DNA from: Globodera rostochiensis
Taxonomy: Eukaryota; Nematoda; Chromadorea; Rhabditida; Heteroderidae
Assembly: GCA_018350325.1 (NCBI GenBank)
Contig: JAEVLN010000050.1
Span: 186,001-250,000, forward strand
Direction: 5' to 3'
DNA: 64,000 nucleotides
How positions within the stretch are numbered: the first letter of the stretch is position 1; the number at the start of each line of letters is the position of its first letter. This document shows, piece after piece, positions 10,563-23,296 of the stretch. Position numbers and translations under genes: made by a program. The notes beneath the pieces are model-generated. The model was not told where the DNA came from. It was given only the letters and a program-made list of their open reading frames with translations, and searched no databases.

Positions 10563-12167
10563 CGAGAAGATCCCATTGTTTAAAAAAATTATTTTTAAAA
10601 ATATTTAAAAACAAATTTTTGGTGCCACATTTTCTAGGGAGCCATTTTGGTATGGGACCAAATGCGACGGGGCTCAAATGGCCAAGGTCCGCCCGCATTT
10701 TAAAACTATCAAGAAAACGCATGCGTACGTACAGCTTTTGGTTTTTCATTTTTAAGTGTCCTCAAAAAGATGAAGCATTTATTTGGCATTCGACATTTTT
10801 GCTGAACAAACAATTTTCGTTGTGCCATTCTCTGTTCGTGCCAACCAACCGCCCGCTTTTCCCCTCATTTTGATACCCTTTTAGACGAAGAAGAAGTGTT
10901 TGTTTCGCTCGGAGGCAAATAAATCCATTTTTGGGGGGGGGGGAGGGGGTAAAGCTTTACGAAAGTCGTTAGGGGGAAACTTTTTGCATGGATGGACAAA
11001 GCATTTTTGTGTGTAAAATTCATTTTTGTTAACAAAAAACTGATGGTTTTTCTTGTTTTCTTAAATCGGTGACAACTTTTCTGGATTGAAATTTTTTCCG
11101 ATTTGAATGGTCCGCCAACCATTCCGATCCGACTGTCCAAATTAGAGCGGGATTTATAAAAAGAAATATGGTAATTCGAATCCATGTTCGGCACTTACGG
11201 ACTAAAACAAAGTTTTTAAATTTTGAAAATCTCGGCATCATACGCGAAAGAATTTCAGTCCCAAAAAGGGATGGACATTTCAGTCTCAACCCGTTCACGC
11301 GTTCGGCTACCACCGATCAATCCAAGTGTCGTCAAATTGTTTAATATTTTAACTTTTTTTAAACTTAACAGATTTGGTCGAGACACCGATCATCCGAAAG
11401 CTCTTAGTCAATGCTGTCATTAAGCTGTAGCTTTGTGATTAGACAAAGCTTAAAAAAGTAAAAAAAAAGAGACAAATTTTGAGCTTATTCAATCGATTAG
11501 CTTCCGTTTGAAGAAAGCTTCTACTCAACGAAAAACAATTTGAAAAAAGTTATAGGCAATTTGACGCTCGGAACGGCCAGCCATAGCATCAACCCATCAA
11601 ATCATTATGTGTTTTCTTTTTATAAAATTAAAAATATTATATATTTTTACATTTAAATAAGCCCAAAAGGTATCCCTATGACGTCATCTTCAATTTAAAA
11701 TGTTTGAATGCCATCCAAGCAAAATTTATTTTGCTGTAATTAAATAAAGACGGCACCAATTTTTGCTCGATTAAAAACAAAATGCTTATACAATACCTTT
11801 AGTCCTTGTGTATTTACTGTATCTGTTTTTGTCGAGATCAAAAATGAATGCGCGAGCCCTGTTTAAAATAATGTAGAAAAAAAAATCCATTTTTCCGAAG
11901 ATAAAAGTGCCAAGGCATTGACACCGAGTTTGACTGAAATCACGAGACCCTGCGGTTTACATTCTTATACATAGCAGTTCAAGGTCCCGGGTTTCCAAAA
12001 AAAAAAAAGAAAAATTCCCCAATCCTTTTTTTGAAATTAAACCAATTTAATTTCATTAATTCGGTTACCATCTTTAACATACATACAAATTCGTGCTGCT
12101 GTTTACGAGGTGTGTGTGTGTGCTGCTCGGGCGGAGGGTTCGCAGTTGGAGAAGAAGAAAAGTAATC
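10563..12167. other. gene-free AT-rich stretch
   Basis: Contains poly-G runs (10,933-10,947) and AT-rich low-complexity DNA. ORFs of 66-109 codons on both strands overlap each other and have no recognisable features, signal peptides or plausible splice partners. Confidence 0.4.
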
Positions 12168-12265
12168 GATTCCCCCCCCCCCCCCCCGGCGCCCCCCCCG
12201 GCCCCCCCCCCGGCGCCCCCCCCGGCCCCCCCCCCGGCCCCCCCGGCGCCCCCCCCCCCCGACAA
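12168..12265. repeat. C-rich low-complexity tract
   Basis: Nearly pure cytosine runs of 7-15 bases separated by gg or ggcg. The complementary strand could form G-quadruplexes. The proline-rich and glycine-rich ORFs that cross it are by-products. Confidence 0.9.
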
Positions 12266-14129
12266 TCCTCGTCCTCCCCCTCCCCCCAAACAAAAATTAC
12301 ATTTTACACGCTCGTTTTTGGAAAGTTGCCAATGCCGCCGACAAATTGAGGCCTAAACAAATTTGTGAAAAAAAAAATTAAATTTTGATAAAAAAGAATG
12401 AAAGATAATTTTTCTGTGGTAAAAAAGCAAACAATTTGTTAGGGGCAAGGTGAATTTTTTGTTCTTAAAGCAATTGATTTTTTATTGAGAGAAATTATTT
12501 CAAATTTTCTTCTCAAAAATTACTTTTAAATTATATTTATACATATTTCGTTTTTTTTATTTTGCTCTAACATTTTTAATTTTTATTTACATTTTCGTTA
12601 AATTATTAGAGCACAATCTACGCATACATATTCAATTGATTAAAATTGCGCTAAAGGCTTTACTTTAATATTATTGTTGATTTTAATTGAAAAGTTTTAA
12701 ATACAAATTGATTAATTGATTTGTAATTGCTGAACATATAATTCAAATTTCGGGCTTTTTGTGCAATTTATTAAGAATAAAATGCAATAAAAAGAAAAAC
12801 CGGCCAGAAAATGTTATGTAATAAATTGATTTTGGCATTTTTTTGGGGTTTTTGATCAATTTTTTTTGGAATTTTTAGTCCATATTTTGGCAATTTTGGG
12901 GGTTTTAATCCAGATTTTGGACCAATTTAAATCACTATTTGACGTTTTTCGTCCATATAATCGGCCAAATGATTGAAAAATAATTTTTTTTTCGATTTAT
13001 TTGCGCCAAATTGGCGCCTTGCCAATTCCTTTGCCTAACCACCATTTTGGCCGGCTGATTGAGCGCATAATTTATGATTTGTGCAGCTTCACATTTTTAT
13101 TGTTATTTTCCGCACAAATTCATTGAATGAAATTGGGGGGTTAGCAGCAATTGCCCGGGGGGGGGGGATGACAATTCCCCGCCGGCGGCGATGGATGGCA
13201 TTCAAATTTTTGTTTCGTGTGCCCAAACAAAATGAATGGGATGTAAAATTATTCACAAAGTTCCAAATTGCATTTTATTACCTTTTTTTTGAAGGCTTAC
13301 TTTTTAATGGCATTTTCTTCTTTTTCTTTAATTGTTCTTTGCCTTTCAGTTTTGAAAAATATCAGAAATTTTGCATGACCATGAACTTCAAGAAGTTTTT
13401 TACAAAGTTTAGAAGATCTAATATTTTATAGCTTTGTTTTAAGTAAAGTTATTTTTTTACAAATTTTTTTTTTTTGCGTTGTAAAAGGCTGTGAAAATTA
13501 GAAATGAAATTGAAACACACGATAAAATGTTGCTTTGAATGTTTTTTTAAATATTTTTCAAAATTTTCTTTTTTATTCATTTTTTACAATTTGAACAAAT
13601 ATTTTTAGATTTTCTTTTTAATTTTTTGATCTTAGCTTATAAAATTCGTTTTTAAATTTATTTTAAATGCGGAATTCCCCTTTCTTTCTCGTTTTGATCT
13701 CCGTATTTACCATCTTCGTCTTTACACGTCGTTGCTTCTTTATTTCCCATAAATATTTTTGTTTTTGTTTTTCCCCCACTCCATTTTTGCATTGTAACGA
13801 ATGCATGTGAATGTCTTCTAAACGGTTACGGTATCTATCAAAAACCAAAAGTCGGCGGCGCGCAAAAACAATTAGGCTTAATGAATGTGCCGTCGCCGCC
13901 GCAGCAGCCGCCGCCGCCTCCCCTTTTTTTTTTTTGCTGCGCAAATCCAATGCCATTTTTGTGCTCGGCTTAATCCGCCAAAAAGGCTTTGGTTTTGGAG
14001 GCTTCTCATTCATTACACATATATCCCATCCCCAAAACATTTTAAAATGGCAAAATTACGGCTAAAGATTCAAAACTGGCCTTTATAGCAAGCTCCATAA
14101 ATTGCCGCAGTCTCACATTTAAAATGAGA
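12266..14129. other. gene-free AT-rich stretch
   Basis: Long T-rich runs and low complexity. ORFs at 13,081-13,431 (+) and 13,663-14,040 (-) have composition explained by the local AT and triplet bias, and I could not splice them to anything. Confidence 0.4.
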
Positions 14130-14475
14130 ATCGGCATTTTTTCCCGGCACACCAAAATGCCGACTTTGTTCGTTCGTAATTGGCATAATCCCGATTTGCC
14201 CAGATAAAATGCCTTTATGGCCAACTCCAAAAATAGAATCGGCATTCCCGGCACACCAAAACGTAATTGGCATAATCCCGATTTGCCCAGATAAAATGCC
14301 TTTATGGCCAACTCCAAAAATAATCGGCTTCCCGGCACACCAAAATGCCGACTTTGTTCTTAATCGGCATAATCCCGGCTCGTCCAGATAAAATGCCTTT
14401 ATGGCCAACTCCAAAAATAGCAACTGAATTTCCGGCATTTGTTTGTAATCGGCAACCCGGCTCGTCCAGATAAAA
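14130..14475. repeat. 85-108 bp tandem repeat, about 3.3 copies
   Basis: Each copy contains cccggcacaccaaaa, then ggcataatccc, then agataaaatgcctttatgg and ccaactccaaaaata. Length variation comes mainly from presence or absence of tgccgactttgtt. Confidence 0.85.
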
Positions 14476-14656
14476 TTTATAATCCCAGCCTCGATATGTC
14501 CTCTAAAAAGTCGCTATTTATGTATATTTAATTGTAAATTTTGCATTTTTTGTTTCTGATTTCTCCCAATAAAATTAAACTCATTTTTTTTTTAACTTTT
14601 CAAAAATTTATTTCAATAAAACGCACATGGAATAATGCCAATGCCAAAAAAAAACC

Positions 14657-15010
14657 GCATCAGGTGGTTCCGACAGTAGTTGATTTCGACAGTAAGTGAT
14701 TTCGACAGTGAATTCCAAAAAAATGTATCGAACTTGTTAGCATTTCGAATTTTCAACTTCTAAATGCTTTTAGACCTGTACGTTATCAGTTTTGCTAAAA
14801 AAAAATGCATTTTTAGGCTTGCCTCGAAAATTACAGATTTTTTGAATTGTTCGAATTTTTTACTTTTTTAGGGATTTTATATCGTTTACGTGGGTCGAAA
14901 TGCCTAAAAATGCGAATTTTAGACTTCTTGGAAAATTATAGAATTTTTAACAGTGGCACTGTCGAAATCACTTACTGTCGAAATCAACTACTGTCGGAAC
15001 CACATGATGC
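14657..15010. mobile_element. inverted-repeat element with 54-bp arms
   Basis: The arms at 14657-14710 and 14957-15010 match perfectly over the inner 47 bp and then with one mismatch to 54 bp. Each arm contains repeated words tagttgatttcgacag and taagtgatttcgacag. About 245 bp of AT-rich non-coding sequence lies between them. No clear target duplication is visible, so the superfamily is not assigned. Confidence 0.8.
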
Positions 15011-15400
15011 CTAAAAAACTCCCTTATTTTTATTTAGTGGACATTTTTTTGTGACTTTTGCTTAAAATTCAATTTTCCATTAAACAAAACATTTTTATTC
15101 ATTCCATTTTAAGGCGCCTTAATGTTTTCGTGCCAAAAAAAAAAGGCGCGCGTTAATGGCGTACATATTTAATTTGCAGCAGGCCAAATTGAATTAGGCA
15201 ATTACCAAATGTTTTGTGCGCGAATAAAAGTGACTATTTTTTGGCATTTTATATTACAAATTTATTTAAATATGTATCAGGGCTCAAATTTTTAGGAATC
15301 GAAAAATGTCAAAAAGTCACTTAAAAATGGGTAAGAAAAAAGTGCCAAAATTGGGGCACTAAAGGCGACACATTTTCCATATGATTTGTTTATTTTAAGC

Positions 15401-15705
15401 CAGGGTTCGTATTCGTACTTGAATGGCAAAAGTACAGTGCTTGAAAATGGACCCTCGTACTTAAAAATTAAAAATATGGAGTGGTAACAATGTTTTCACA
15501 AACTCAAAATTAAAATTTTGAAGTTTTCTTGACAAAAATCATTAAAAAATTTGTCCGATCTCGGGTAAAACACAAAATTACCTCTTTTACAATGATTTTA
15601 GAGAAAACTTTTTGAGTGTACTTGGATTTCGTAAAATTGGCCCGTTAAGTACTTGGAAATCAACATTTTGTACTTGGAAATTGTCTTAACCCGATACGAA
15701 CCCTG
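15401..15705. mobile_element. hAT-like MITE, 305 bp
   Basis: The ends cagggttcgtat and atacgaaccctg are inverted, flanked by a perfect 8-bp duplication ttttaagc (15393-15400 and 15706-15713). Sub-terminal sequence repeats the word gtactt on both sides. Confidence 0.88.
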
Positions 15706-16260
15706 TTTTAAGCCATTAATTTACTCTTTCTTTTTTTTGTTTGATCGCTTTTTTGGCTTTTATTTTCTCAAAAATTTCTCAAATCGTAAAATTCAGAGAT
15801 TAGTATGGATTGGATAATTATTATGTACAATCTTTCGGATTAGCGTCAGAATTGAGAGGGGATTAGATACATATTATGGACAAATTATTATGTATGGGGT
15901 GGGGGATTGAGAAAAAAGTGAGAAAATTGGGATTTGAAAGCAAAATTATTTGACGCCATAAAAAACAATTAAAAAATTACAACAAAAAAAACGAAAATGC
16001 TCTAAACTCCGGCTTCCCAACTCAAATTTTAACAAATTAGAGCCCGGACGGTCGAGATTCTTGAGATTGAAATCTCGATTTTGGCGTTGTTTTGCCAGTT
16101 ACTTTTTTTCTAAATTAATATTCTGCTCCCTTTTATCGGGCTCAAATTGCCCTCTTTTTATGGCAAATGCCATAATTTTGAAAATTTGTAATATTTTTTT
16201 GCCATTTTTTAAATTTTTTTTGTTTGATAAAAAATTCTTTTTTGTTTTGAGGGAAAATGA

Positions 16261-17148
16261 GCCATAAATGCCATATTTTGACCCTTAAATGTCATACAGA
16301 TGCCATCTTTTTGACCCCTAGATGCCATAAACCTCTAATGCCATATAAATGCCATCTTTTTGACCCCTAGATGCCATAAACCTCTAATGTCATACAAATG
16401 CCATCTTTTTGACCCCTAGATGCCATAAACCTCTAATGCCATACAAATGCCATCTTTTTGACCCCTAGATGCCATAAACCTCTAATGCCATACAAATGCC
16501 ATCTTTTTGACCCCTAGATGCCATAAACCTCTAATGTCATACAAATGCCATCTTTTTGACCCCTAGATGCCATAAACCTCTAATGCCATACAAATGCCAT
16601 CTTTTTGACCCCTAGATGCCATAAACCTCTAATGCCATACAAATGCCATCTTTTTGACCCCTAGATGCCATAAACCTCTAATGCCATACAAATGCCATCT
16701 TTTTGACCCCTAGATGCCATAAACCTCTAATGTCATACAAATGCCATCTTTTTGACCCCTAGATGCCATAAACCCCTAATGCCATATAAATGCCATCTTT
16801 TTGACCCCTAGATGCCATAAACCTCTAATGCCATACAAATGCCATCTTTTTGACCCCTAGATGCCATAAACCTCTAATGTCATACAAATGCCATCTTTTT
16901 GACCCCTAGATGCCATAAACCTCTAATGCCATATAAATGCCATCTTTTTGACCCCTAGATGCCATAAACCTCTAATGTCATACAAATGCCATCTTTTTGA
17001 CCCCTAGATGCCATAAACCTCTAATGCCATACAAATGCCATCTTTTTGACCCCTAGATGCCATAAACCTCTAATGTCATACAAATGCCATCTTTTTGACC
17101 CCTAGATGCCATAAACCCCTAAATGCCATACAAATGCCATATTTTCTC
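16261..17148. repeat. 49-bp satellite rich in ATGCCA, about 18 copies
   Basis: Each unit contains atgccataaacctctaatg, ccatacaaatgccatc and tttttgacccctag, so the hexamer ATGCCA occurs about three times per unit. Copies are very homogeneous; a tgccata/tgtcata variant alternates irregularly. No ORF runs through it. Confidence 0.97.
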
Positions 17149-17985
17149 GCAGATGAGTCGAGCTTCCTGCTGGTGCCTTTCATTCATTTGGATTTTTTAA
17201 GCCCCAATTTTTGTTTATTCCCACCGCTGCGTGTTTAATAAGCCTATTTTTGGATTTTTTTTTTGACTAAAAATCTGATCCTTTTTTCCATTTATCGAAA
17301 CATTTTTTATTCATTTTTGTCTTTTTATTCACAAAATTCCAAAACAATTTTTGCCCAATTTGCAATGCAAATCATTTTCCCACACCGTCGTCTCCCCCAT
17401 TTTTCGTGTCCCAATAATTGAATCGGTTGGCCCCAATTTTACTATTCCCCTTTCTCTCTCTCCGTCCCGGCAAATTCTCAAAACTAATCCGACAAAAGTT
17501 CTTTTAATTTGTCCACAAAACAAAACATTGGCACAATTTTGGGAATCGAATTTGAATTTGAATTTGAATTTGTTGTTATTGAACGGAATGCCAACATGGA
17601 TAACAATTCGTCGGGCACTTTGGGTAAGCGATGATGATGATGTCATCACCATTCTTTTTTCATTTCATTTATTTTATTTTAATTTTAAATAAATAAATAA
17701 GAAAAACATTTTTAAATATGGGCGCTTAAATATCACTAATTTTGTTGCTCCATTTTTAATTACTTTTATATAAAATTGCCTTTATTTGCCAAGAGTAAAA
17801 TAAATGTAAGTCGATTAATGCTTTTTGGAAATTTAAGGCCCCAATTTTAAATTTTCGAAGAATTGTTTGAATTCGGGGTACGGAGTTTGAAATTGGTCCA
17901 AAAGGAGATAATATTCGGATTCTACGGCCCCAACAATTTGTGAGAAGAATGGGAAAAACCTAAATACAAATTAATATGGCACAAA
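17149..17985. other. gene-free stretch
   Basis: AT-rich. Overlapping ORFs on both strands at 17,329-17,692 share the same DNA, which includes repeated aatttg; neither has a recognisable domain. I see nothing else. Confidence 0.35.
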
Positions 17986-18225
17986 TTAGTCTTTTATCTT
18001 TGGCACAAATTAGTCTTTTATCTTTGGCACTCTTTTATCTTTGGCACAAAATCTATCTTTGGCACAAATTAGTCTTTTATCTTTGGCACTCTTTTATCTT
18101 TGGCACAAAATCTATCTTTGGCACAAATTAGTCTTTTATCTTTGGCACTCTTTTATCTTTGGCACAAATTAGTCTATCTATCTTTGGCACAAATTAGTCT
18201 TTTATCTATCTTTGGCACGATCACA
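17986..18225. repeat. short tandem repeat, TTTGGCAC type
   Basis: Irregular repetition of ctttggcacaaattagtctt and ctttggcactcttttat, about 23-60 bp per period, ending before tcacagtgccgtccg. Confidence 0.9.
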
Positions 18226-19254
18226 GTGCCGTCCGTTCCCGTGGATTCGCCAAATGCTTTTTCACTTTTTTCTCACCGATTTTCTCTCTATTTTTTTTAG
18301 AGATCGGACACGGGCGGCCCGTAGCCCGTGTTTATTTGGGCCGACATGGGTTTTCTACGGACCACGGGGTTCACCGGGTTTTTAGCCCCCGTAAGCCTTG
18401 CCCATTTTTTTTTTGAAAATTCCGATAAATCAAAAAATTTTTTTTTGTTTGTACGTCGTCATATGTTTTATTACTTCTTCTCACTGCTGCTGAACAAAAC
18501 AAATGCTTTGTCCAAAATTTTAAAAAAATAACAAATAAAATTGCGATCGATGAGAAAAAACATTGCAAGGCAGTAAATATAAGTTTTGTTTTCTCCATTT
18601 GTTTCACCGATGGGACGCGTTTTGTTTTGTCAAATTGATTGCTCATTTTTATTTGAAATAAAAAATTGAAAAATATTTTTAAGTCACTTTTTAATGTATA
18701 TAATAATAACTCTGAATTAACATTTTGTTCAATTCAATAATAATTTAAAATGAATTAAAATTCTTTAAGGTTTTAAAATATTTAATTACAAAATATTATT
18801 TAAAATTTAACTTCAATAGAATTATTACTTAAATTTATTTAATAAAATAATAATTAAAACTTTTTAATCAAATAAAGTCCTTGATTGTTATCAAATAAAC
18901 GCATAATTTGTATATAAATATAATTGTTTTATTTGTGTGTTCGATGAACGAATTAATTGAATTCGCCCCCCCCCCCCCCCCGCCACAACAATCGATTCGA
19001 TTTTAAATGATCGGCGGAAATAATTTTCGCAAATAAAATTACCCAAATTTAACCATTTCATTCATTCATTCATTGTTCGGGGAAATTGTGTCAAATAAAC
19101 GCCCCGTCACAAAGCTAATTAATGTTAGCCATTTTGGGGTGGAAGAAGTGTCCGGTGTTCGTTCGTTCACCCCGAAAAGTGAACACAAATTTTAATTTGA
19201 TCACTCGCCGAATAAAACAATTTCCAATGATCAAAGGTTAATAAATTAATTTTT
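18226..19254. other. gene-free AT-rich stretch
   Basis: A ccgtagcccgtg-type segment near 18,300-18,395, then AT-rich DNA, a C tract at 18,967-18,981 and cattcattc repeats near 19,060. No credible gene. Confidence 0.4.
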
Positions 19255-19490
19255 CCCGATTTTTTCTTCCCAAATCTCCGACTTTTTATTCATCAATCTC
19301 CGATTTTTTCTTCCCAAATCCCCGACTTTTTATTCATCAATCCCCGATTTTTTCTTCCCAAATCCCCGACTTTTTATTCATCAATCCCCGATTTTTTCTT
19401 CCCAAATCCCCGACTTTTTTTCCCCCGACTCCCCAATCCCCGACTTTTTCTTCCCAAATCCCCGACTTTTCTTCCCAAATCCCCGGAAGG
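19255..19490. repeat. about 44-bp tandem repeat
   Basis: Alternates aatccccgattttttcttcc with caaatccccgactttttatt and catc. Copies shorten toward the 3' end. Minus-strand ORFs here are repeat translations. Confidence 0.9.
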
Positions 19491-19499
19491 GAGAGAGCG

Positions 19500-19927
19500 A
19501 GAGAAAGATAATGAGGCAGAGAGTCAAAAGGGTTGTTGTACAACGCAAAAGCGGGGACAGAAAGGAAACGGAACAATTTCATTTTATGTTCTCTGTCCCA
19601 TCATTAAGCGGGGGAGGCGCATTATTTCCGCCAGGGCCCCGCGAGCGCCAAAAATAATCGCTCCCGCCCGCCCGCCCGCCCGCCCGCCGTTGTCGCCGCG
19701 GGCGCCCCATTCGTTTGCCGAAGCGCAAACAAAGCGATTTGGGGAGGGGTTTTGCAATGTTTGGACTAAAATTGGCCCGTGTTTGTTTTGGACGGTCGAA
19801 TTTTTCTCCATTCCCCCGGCGGCGCTGTTGCTGCAGCAAAATGATTTTGTACTTTCCCCGCCCGCCCGCCCGCCCGCCACAAAGTCAATCAAATCCCTTT
19901 TTTATGGTGCCGGAATATATTAACAAA
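19500..19927. other. gene-free stretch with two GCCC repeats
   Basis: Two short cccg/cgcc runs (19,668-19,688 and 19,858-19,878) flank mixed sequence. ORFs on both strands overlap fully and look like composition artefacts. No gene assigned. Confidence 0.35.
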
Positions 19928-20360
19928 AGAGCAAACAAAGTGCCAAATTATCAAATTTAAACAATGCAAACGGAATGCCAAATAATCAAACTTAAACAAA
20001 ATGCCAAATAATCAAATTCAGACAAAGCATACGAAATGCCAAATAATCAAATTCAAACAAAATGCCAATTTCCGCGAAAAATGATTTTGTACCTTCCCCA
20101 AAGTCAATCACCTCCTTTTTTCTGACTGATGGCAGATACAAAAAAATGCCAAAGAAACAAAATGCCCAGTTTGCGTGTAAAAGGCTTTTTTTTTGTACTT
20201 TCTTCGACGTCAATCATCCTTTTTCTGATGCCGGAGACAAACAAAAGTGCCAACTATAAACAATAGAATGCTAACAAATGGCACGCAAATTGAAATAAAA
20301 AAACTTCAAAAAGAGATACACAGAATGCCAAACTATAACATACACAGAATGCCAAACTAT
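19928..20360. repeat. diffuse ATGCCAAAT repeat
   Basis: Irregular copies of aaatgccaaataatcaaa and agaatgccaaactataaca, interrupted by two related segments (20,055-20,120 and 20,150-20,235) containing a tgtact-tt-cc-aa-gtcaatca pattern. Probably a decayed satellite. Confidence 0.7.
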
Positions 20361-22565
20361 AACAAAGTTTCCATTACACTATTCCAAACCGGTGGCGCTG
20401 TTTGATTGATGCCCAATATGAACATAATGCCAATCTTATTGCCGACTTTAGATGTAAACGTATTTAATTAGTTTTAATTAGTGTTTATTTAATTTAAGAG
20501 AAACTTGAGAGCATAAAAATTATTATGCAATTAAAAAGCACGGCGTCACAATGTATGGGAAAAGCCAATTGGACATGTAAACACAGCCAAATGGTGGAAA
20601 GAAATAATTGGGATCAAATTTTGGCATTAATTGTGCTACCCCCTATTTTAGGGCCTATACAAAAATGCCAATGTATTTTGACGAGATTTCTCGAGAATCT
20701 CGACTCGAGATCTCGCTCGAAGCACAAGTCTGGACTCTAGTTTTTAGCACAAAAGATAGGTAATTCGAATACCTCATTAGCGGGCATTTGGTCGAAATTT
20801 GATTACCTAACTAATATTTTGTTCCCGAAAGGTCTGGGGCAGGGATGTATAACCGGATGCCAAAAAAAGTGCGAAACCCGAAATTTCGGGCACAAAAATG
20901 TCCGACTTTCCGGCAATCCTGAAAATTCGAAATCGCAAAAATTTGATTTTTTCTAATTTTCTGATCATTTTTTTGTAAAACTTCGGTTTGTCCGTCTGCG
21001 GACTTTGTGTCCCCAACGCGTTTTTTGCATTGTTTATGGCCAAATCAAAAAGCACATTTTTTACCCATCGATGAACATCGATTTTCCAATTTTATTGCGT
21101 TTTTATTTTTGTAATTTTTCGTCACATCTTTGGGCCCATTGTTCTGCGGTTCTCTCTGTCTACATATTGTCCTGGGTTTCCAATGAAATTATAATATTTA
21201 TTCGCCCTTTTCTTTAACATAAAATAAAATATTTCTATTTTCTTTTTATGTGCAAAAATTTTTCCAAATTTTTATCGACACGAAAAGATTTAAAGTTTTA
21301 TTTGAATTGAATAAAATTTAATAAATATATTTTTTGATTCAAATTGCCTCGTTTTGATTTAAGCATTAGTAAAATTTTTCTTTTCCCCTTTTAAATTGAA
21401 TTTAATAAATAATATACCTCCCATTCATTTTGCTACAAAAAAAGTGCATTTTTAAAAGATTGTAATTAATCAATTTTATTTTATTGAATTTTTATGCCCT
21501 TAATTTGCTGAATTAATAATAATTGGTGACAAAATCAATCATTTCTTTCCCCTCGCCTCTCCATAGCAACAAAAACGACCATTTTGTACAATTAATTGTC
21601 TTCTGGAATTGAATTTGGGGGCCGGTTTTGCGCTTTCTTCATTTGGCTTTACGATAATAAAACATTTATAAATATTAAATTTCTCGTTATTTTTGCATCA
21701 TTAAAAACTTTTCGATCAGAAAGTTCGGACAATCGAGAATTCTTGTCGAGAGTTTTTTTTCTCGAAATCTTGGGCCAAAAATTCTCGACAAAATCTCGGC
21801 CAGTCTTTTAATTCCGTGCTCTACTTCCCGGATACTTAATTTAGGGTTCAAAAATGCATAAATTTTTTGATTTTTTCAACGCAAAAATTGTGCTAAATTC
21901 AAATATTTGTATCGGAATTAAGCGTAAAATTCCTATTTTTTAAATTTATTGAAATTGTAAAATGTCCAACAAAAAGCCAATAAATTCGCTTAACATTTTT
22001 TATTCGAAAAAATTTGTATTTCAAATTGGGACAAAATCAAATTACCGCGACAATAAAATGGGACAGAAATTCCGCACAAACGCACACAAATTGACATTCA
22101 TTTTTTGCGTTTTTCAAACACAAAAAATTCAATTCAATTTGGCCATTCGTTTTTAAATTTGGATTCCCAAAATAATAATAAAAAATGTTTAAAAAAGCAT
22201 TAAACGTTTTTCCCCCATTTTCATTCTTCTGGCGATATCGTAAATGAAATTGATACGTTAAGAAAGCGAAAAAGTTAAATGTGTGTAAAAATGACGCCCA
22301 ATTCCATCGAATGATTCAATCGATACAAATTTCGGGTTAAAAAATAAATATATTTGTTCCTTTTTCGTCGAAACAAAAAATATTCTCTTTTAAAAAAATA
22401 TATAAAACAATCGGAACGCCTGTGTTCCATGGTGATCAGCATGATCAGTAGGGAACATAACGATCTGCTGGCCAAAATATGCAAAAAAAGCCGAAATATG
22501 CACCATACAATGGCATTTGTGCAGACTATTTGCTTAAACATTAAATTTTAATTTTTTACTATTTT
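20361..22565. other. gene-free AT-rich stretch with element ends
   Basis: Contains two ctcgaga-rich fragments (20,675-20,740 and 21,700-21,825) similar to the tagagc...ggac ends seen at 4038 and 16,038, probably truncated inverted-repeat elements. The rest is AT-rich. ORFs of 60-90 codons have no recognisable features. Confidence 0.4.
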
Positions 22566-22569
22566 TGGA

Positions 22570-23296
22570 TGGTCATGGCGATCAGACATCTCATTCATGG
22601 CGATCAGACATCTCATTCATGGCGATCAGACATCTCATTCATGGCGATCAGACATCTCATTCATGGCGATAGACATCTCTCACTGATCAGACATCTCTCA
22701 CTATCTCGCGCATGGAGATCAGACATCTCATTCATGGCGATCAGACATTTCATTCAAAGTGGCGATCAGACATCTCATTCATGGCGATAGACATCTCTAC
22801 TATCTCGCGCATGGCGATCAGACATTTCATTCATGGCGATCAGACATTTCATTCATGGCGATAGACATCTCTCACTGATCAGACATCTCTCACTATCTCG
22901 CGCATGGCGATCAGACATTTCATTCATGGCGATCAGACATTTCATTCATGGCGATAGACATCTCTCACTGATCAGACATCTCTCACTATCTCGCGCATGG
23001 CGATCAGACATTTCATTCATGGCGATCAGACATTTCATTCATGGCGATAGACATCTCTCACTGATCAGACATCTCTCACTATCTCGCGCATGGCGATCAG
23101 ACATTTCATTCATGGCGATCAGACATCTCATTCATGGCGATCAGACATCTCATTCATGGCGATCAGACATCTCATTCATGGCGATCAGACATTTCATTCA
23201 AAGTGGCGATCAGACATCTCATTCATGGCGATCAGACATCTCATTCATGGCGATCAGACATCTCTCACTGATCAGACAAACACTTGGCGATTAGAC
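22570..23296. repeat. 22-bp satellite with higher-order structure
   Basis: The base unit catggcgatcagacatctca plus tt is repeated. A longer variant (gatagacatctctcactg, then atcagacatctctcacta, then tctcgcg) recurs about every 113 bp between 22,660 and 23,095, giving higher-order repeats. The units touch directly with no unique spacers, so this is not CRISPR. Confidence 0.96.

Noticed and set aside
13663..14040. 125-codon minus-strand ORF with an Ala run
   Set aside because: Composition follows a GCC/GCA triplet run and AT-rich flanks; the opposite strand is equally open; no domain seen.
22570..23296. Regular repeat array resembling CRISPR
   Set aside because: Units abut directly without unique spacers and the window is eukaryotic; it is a satellite with higher-order units.
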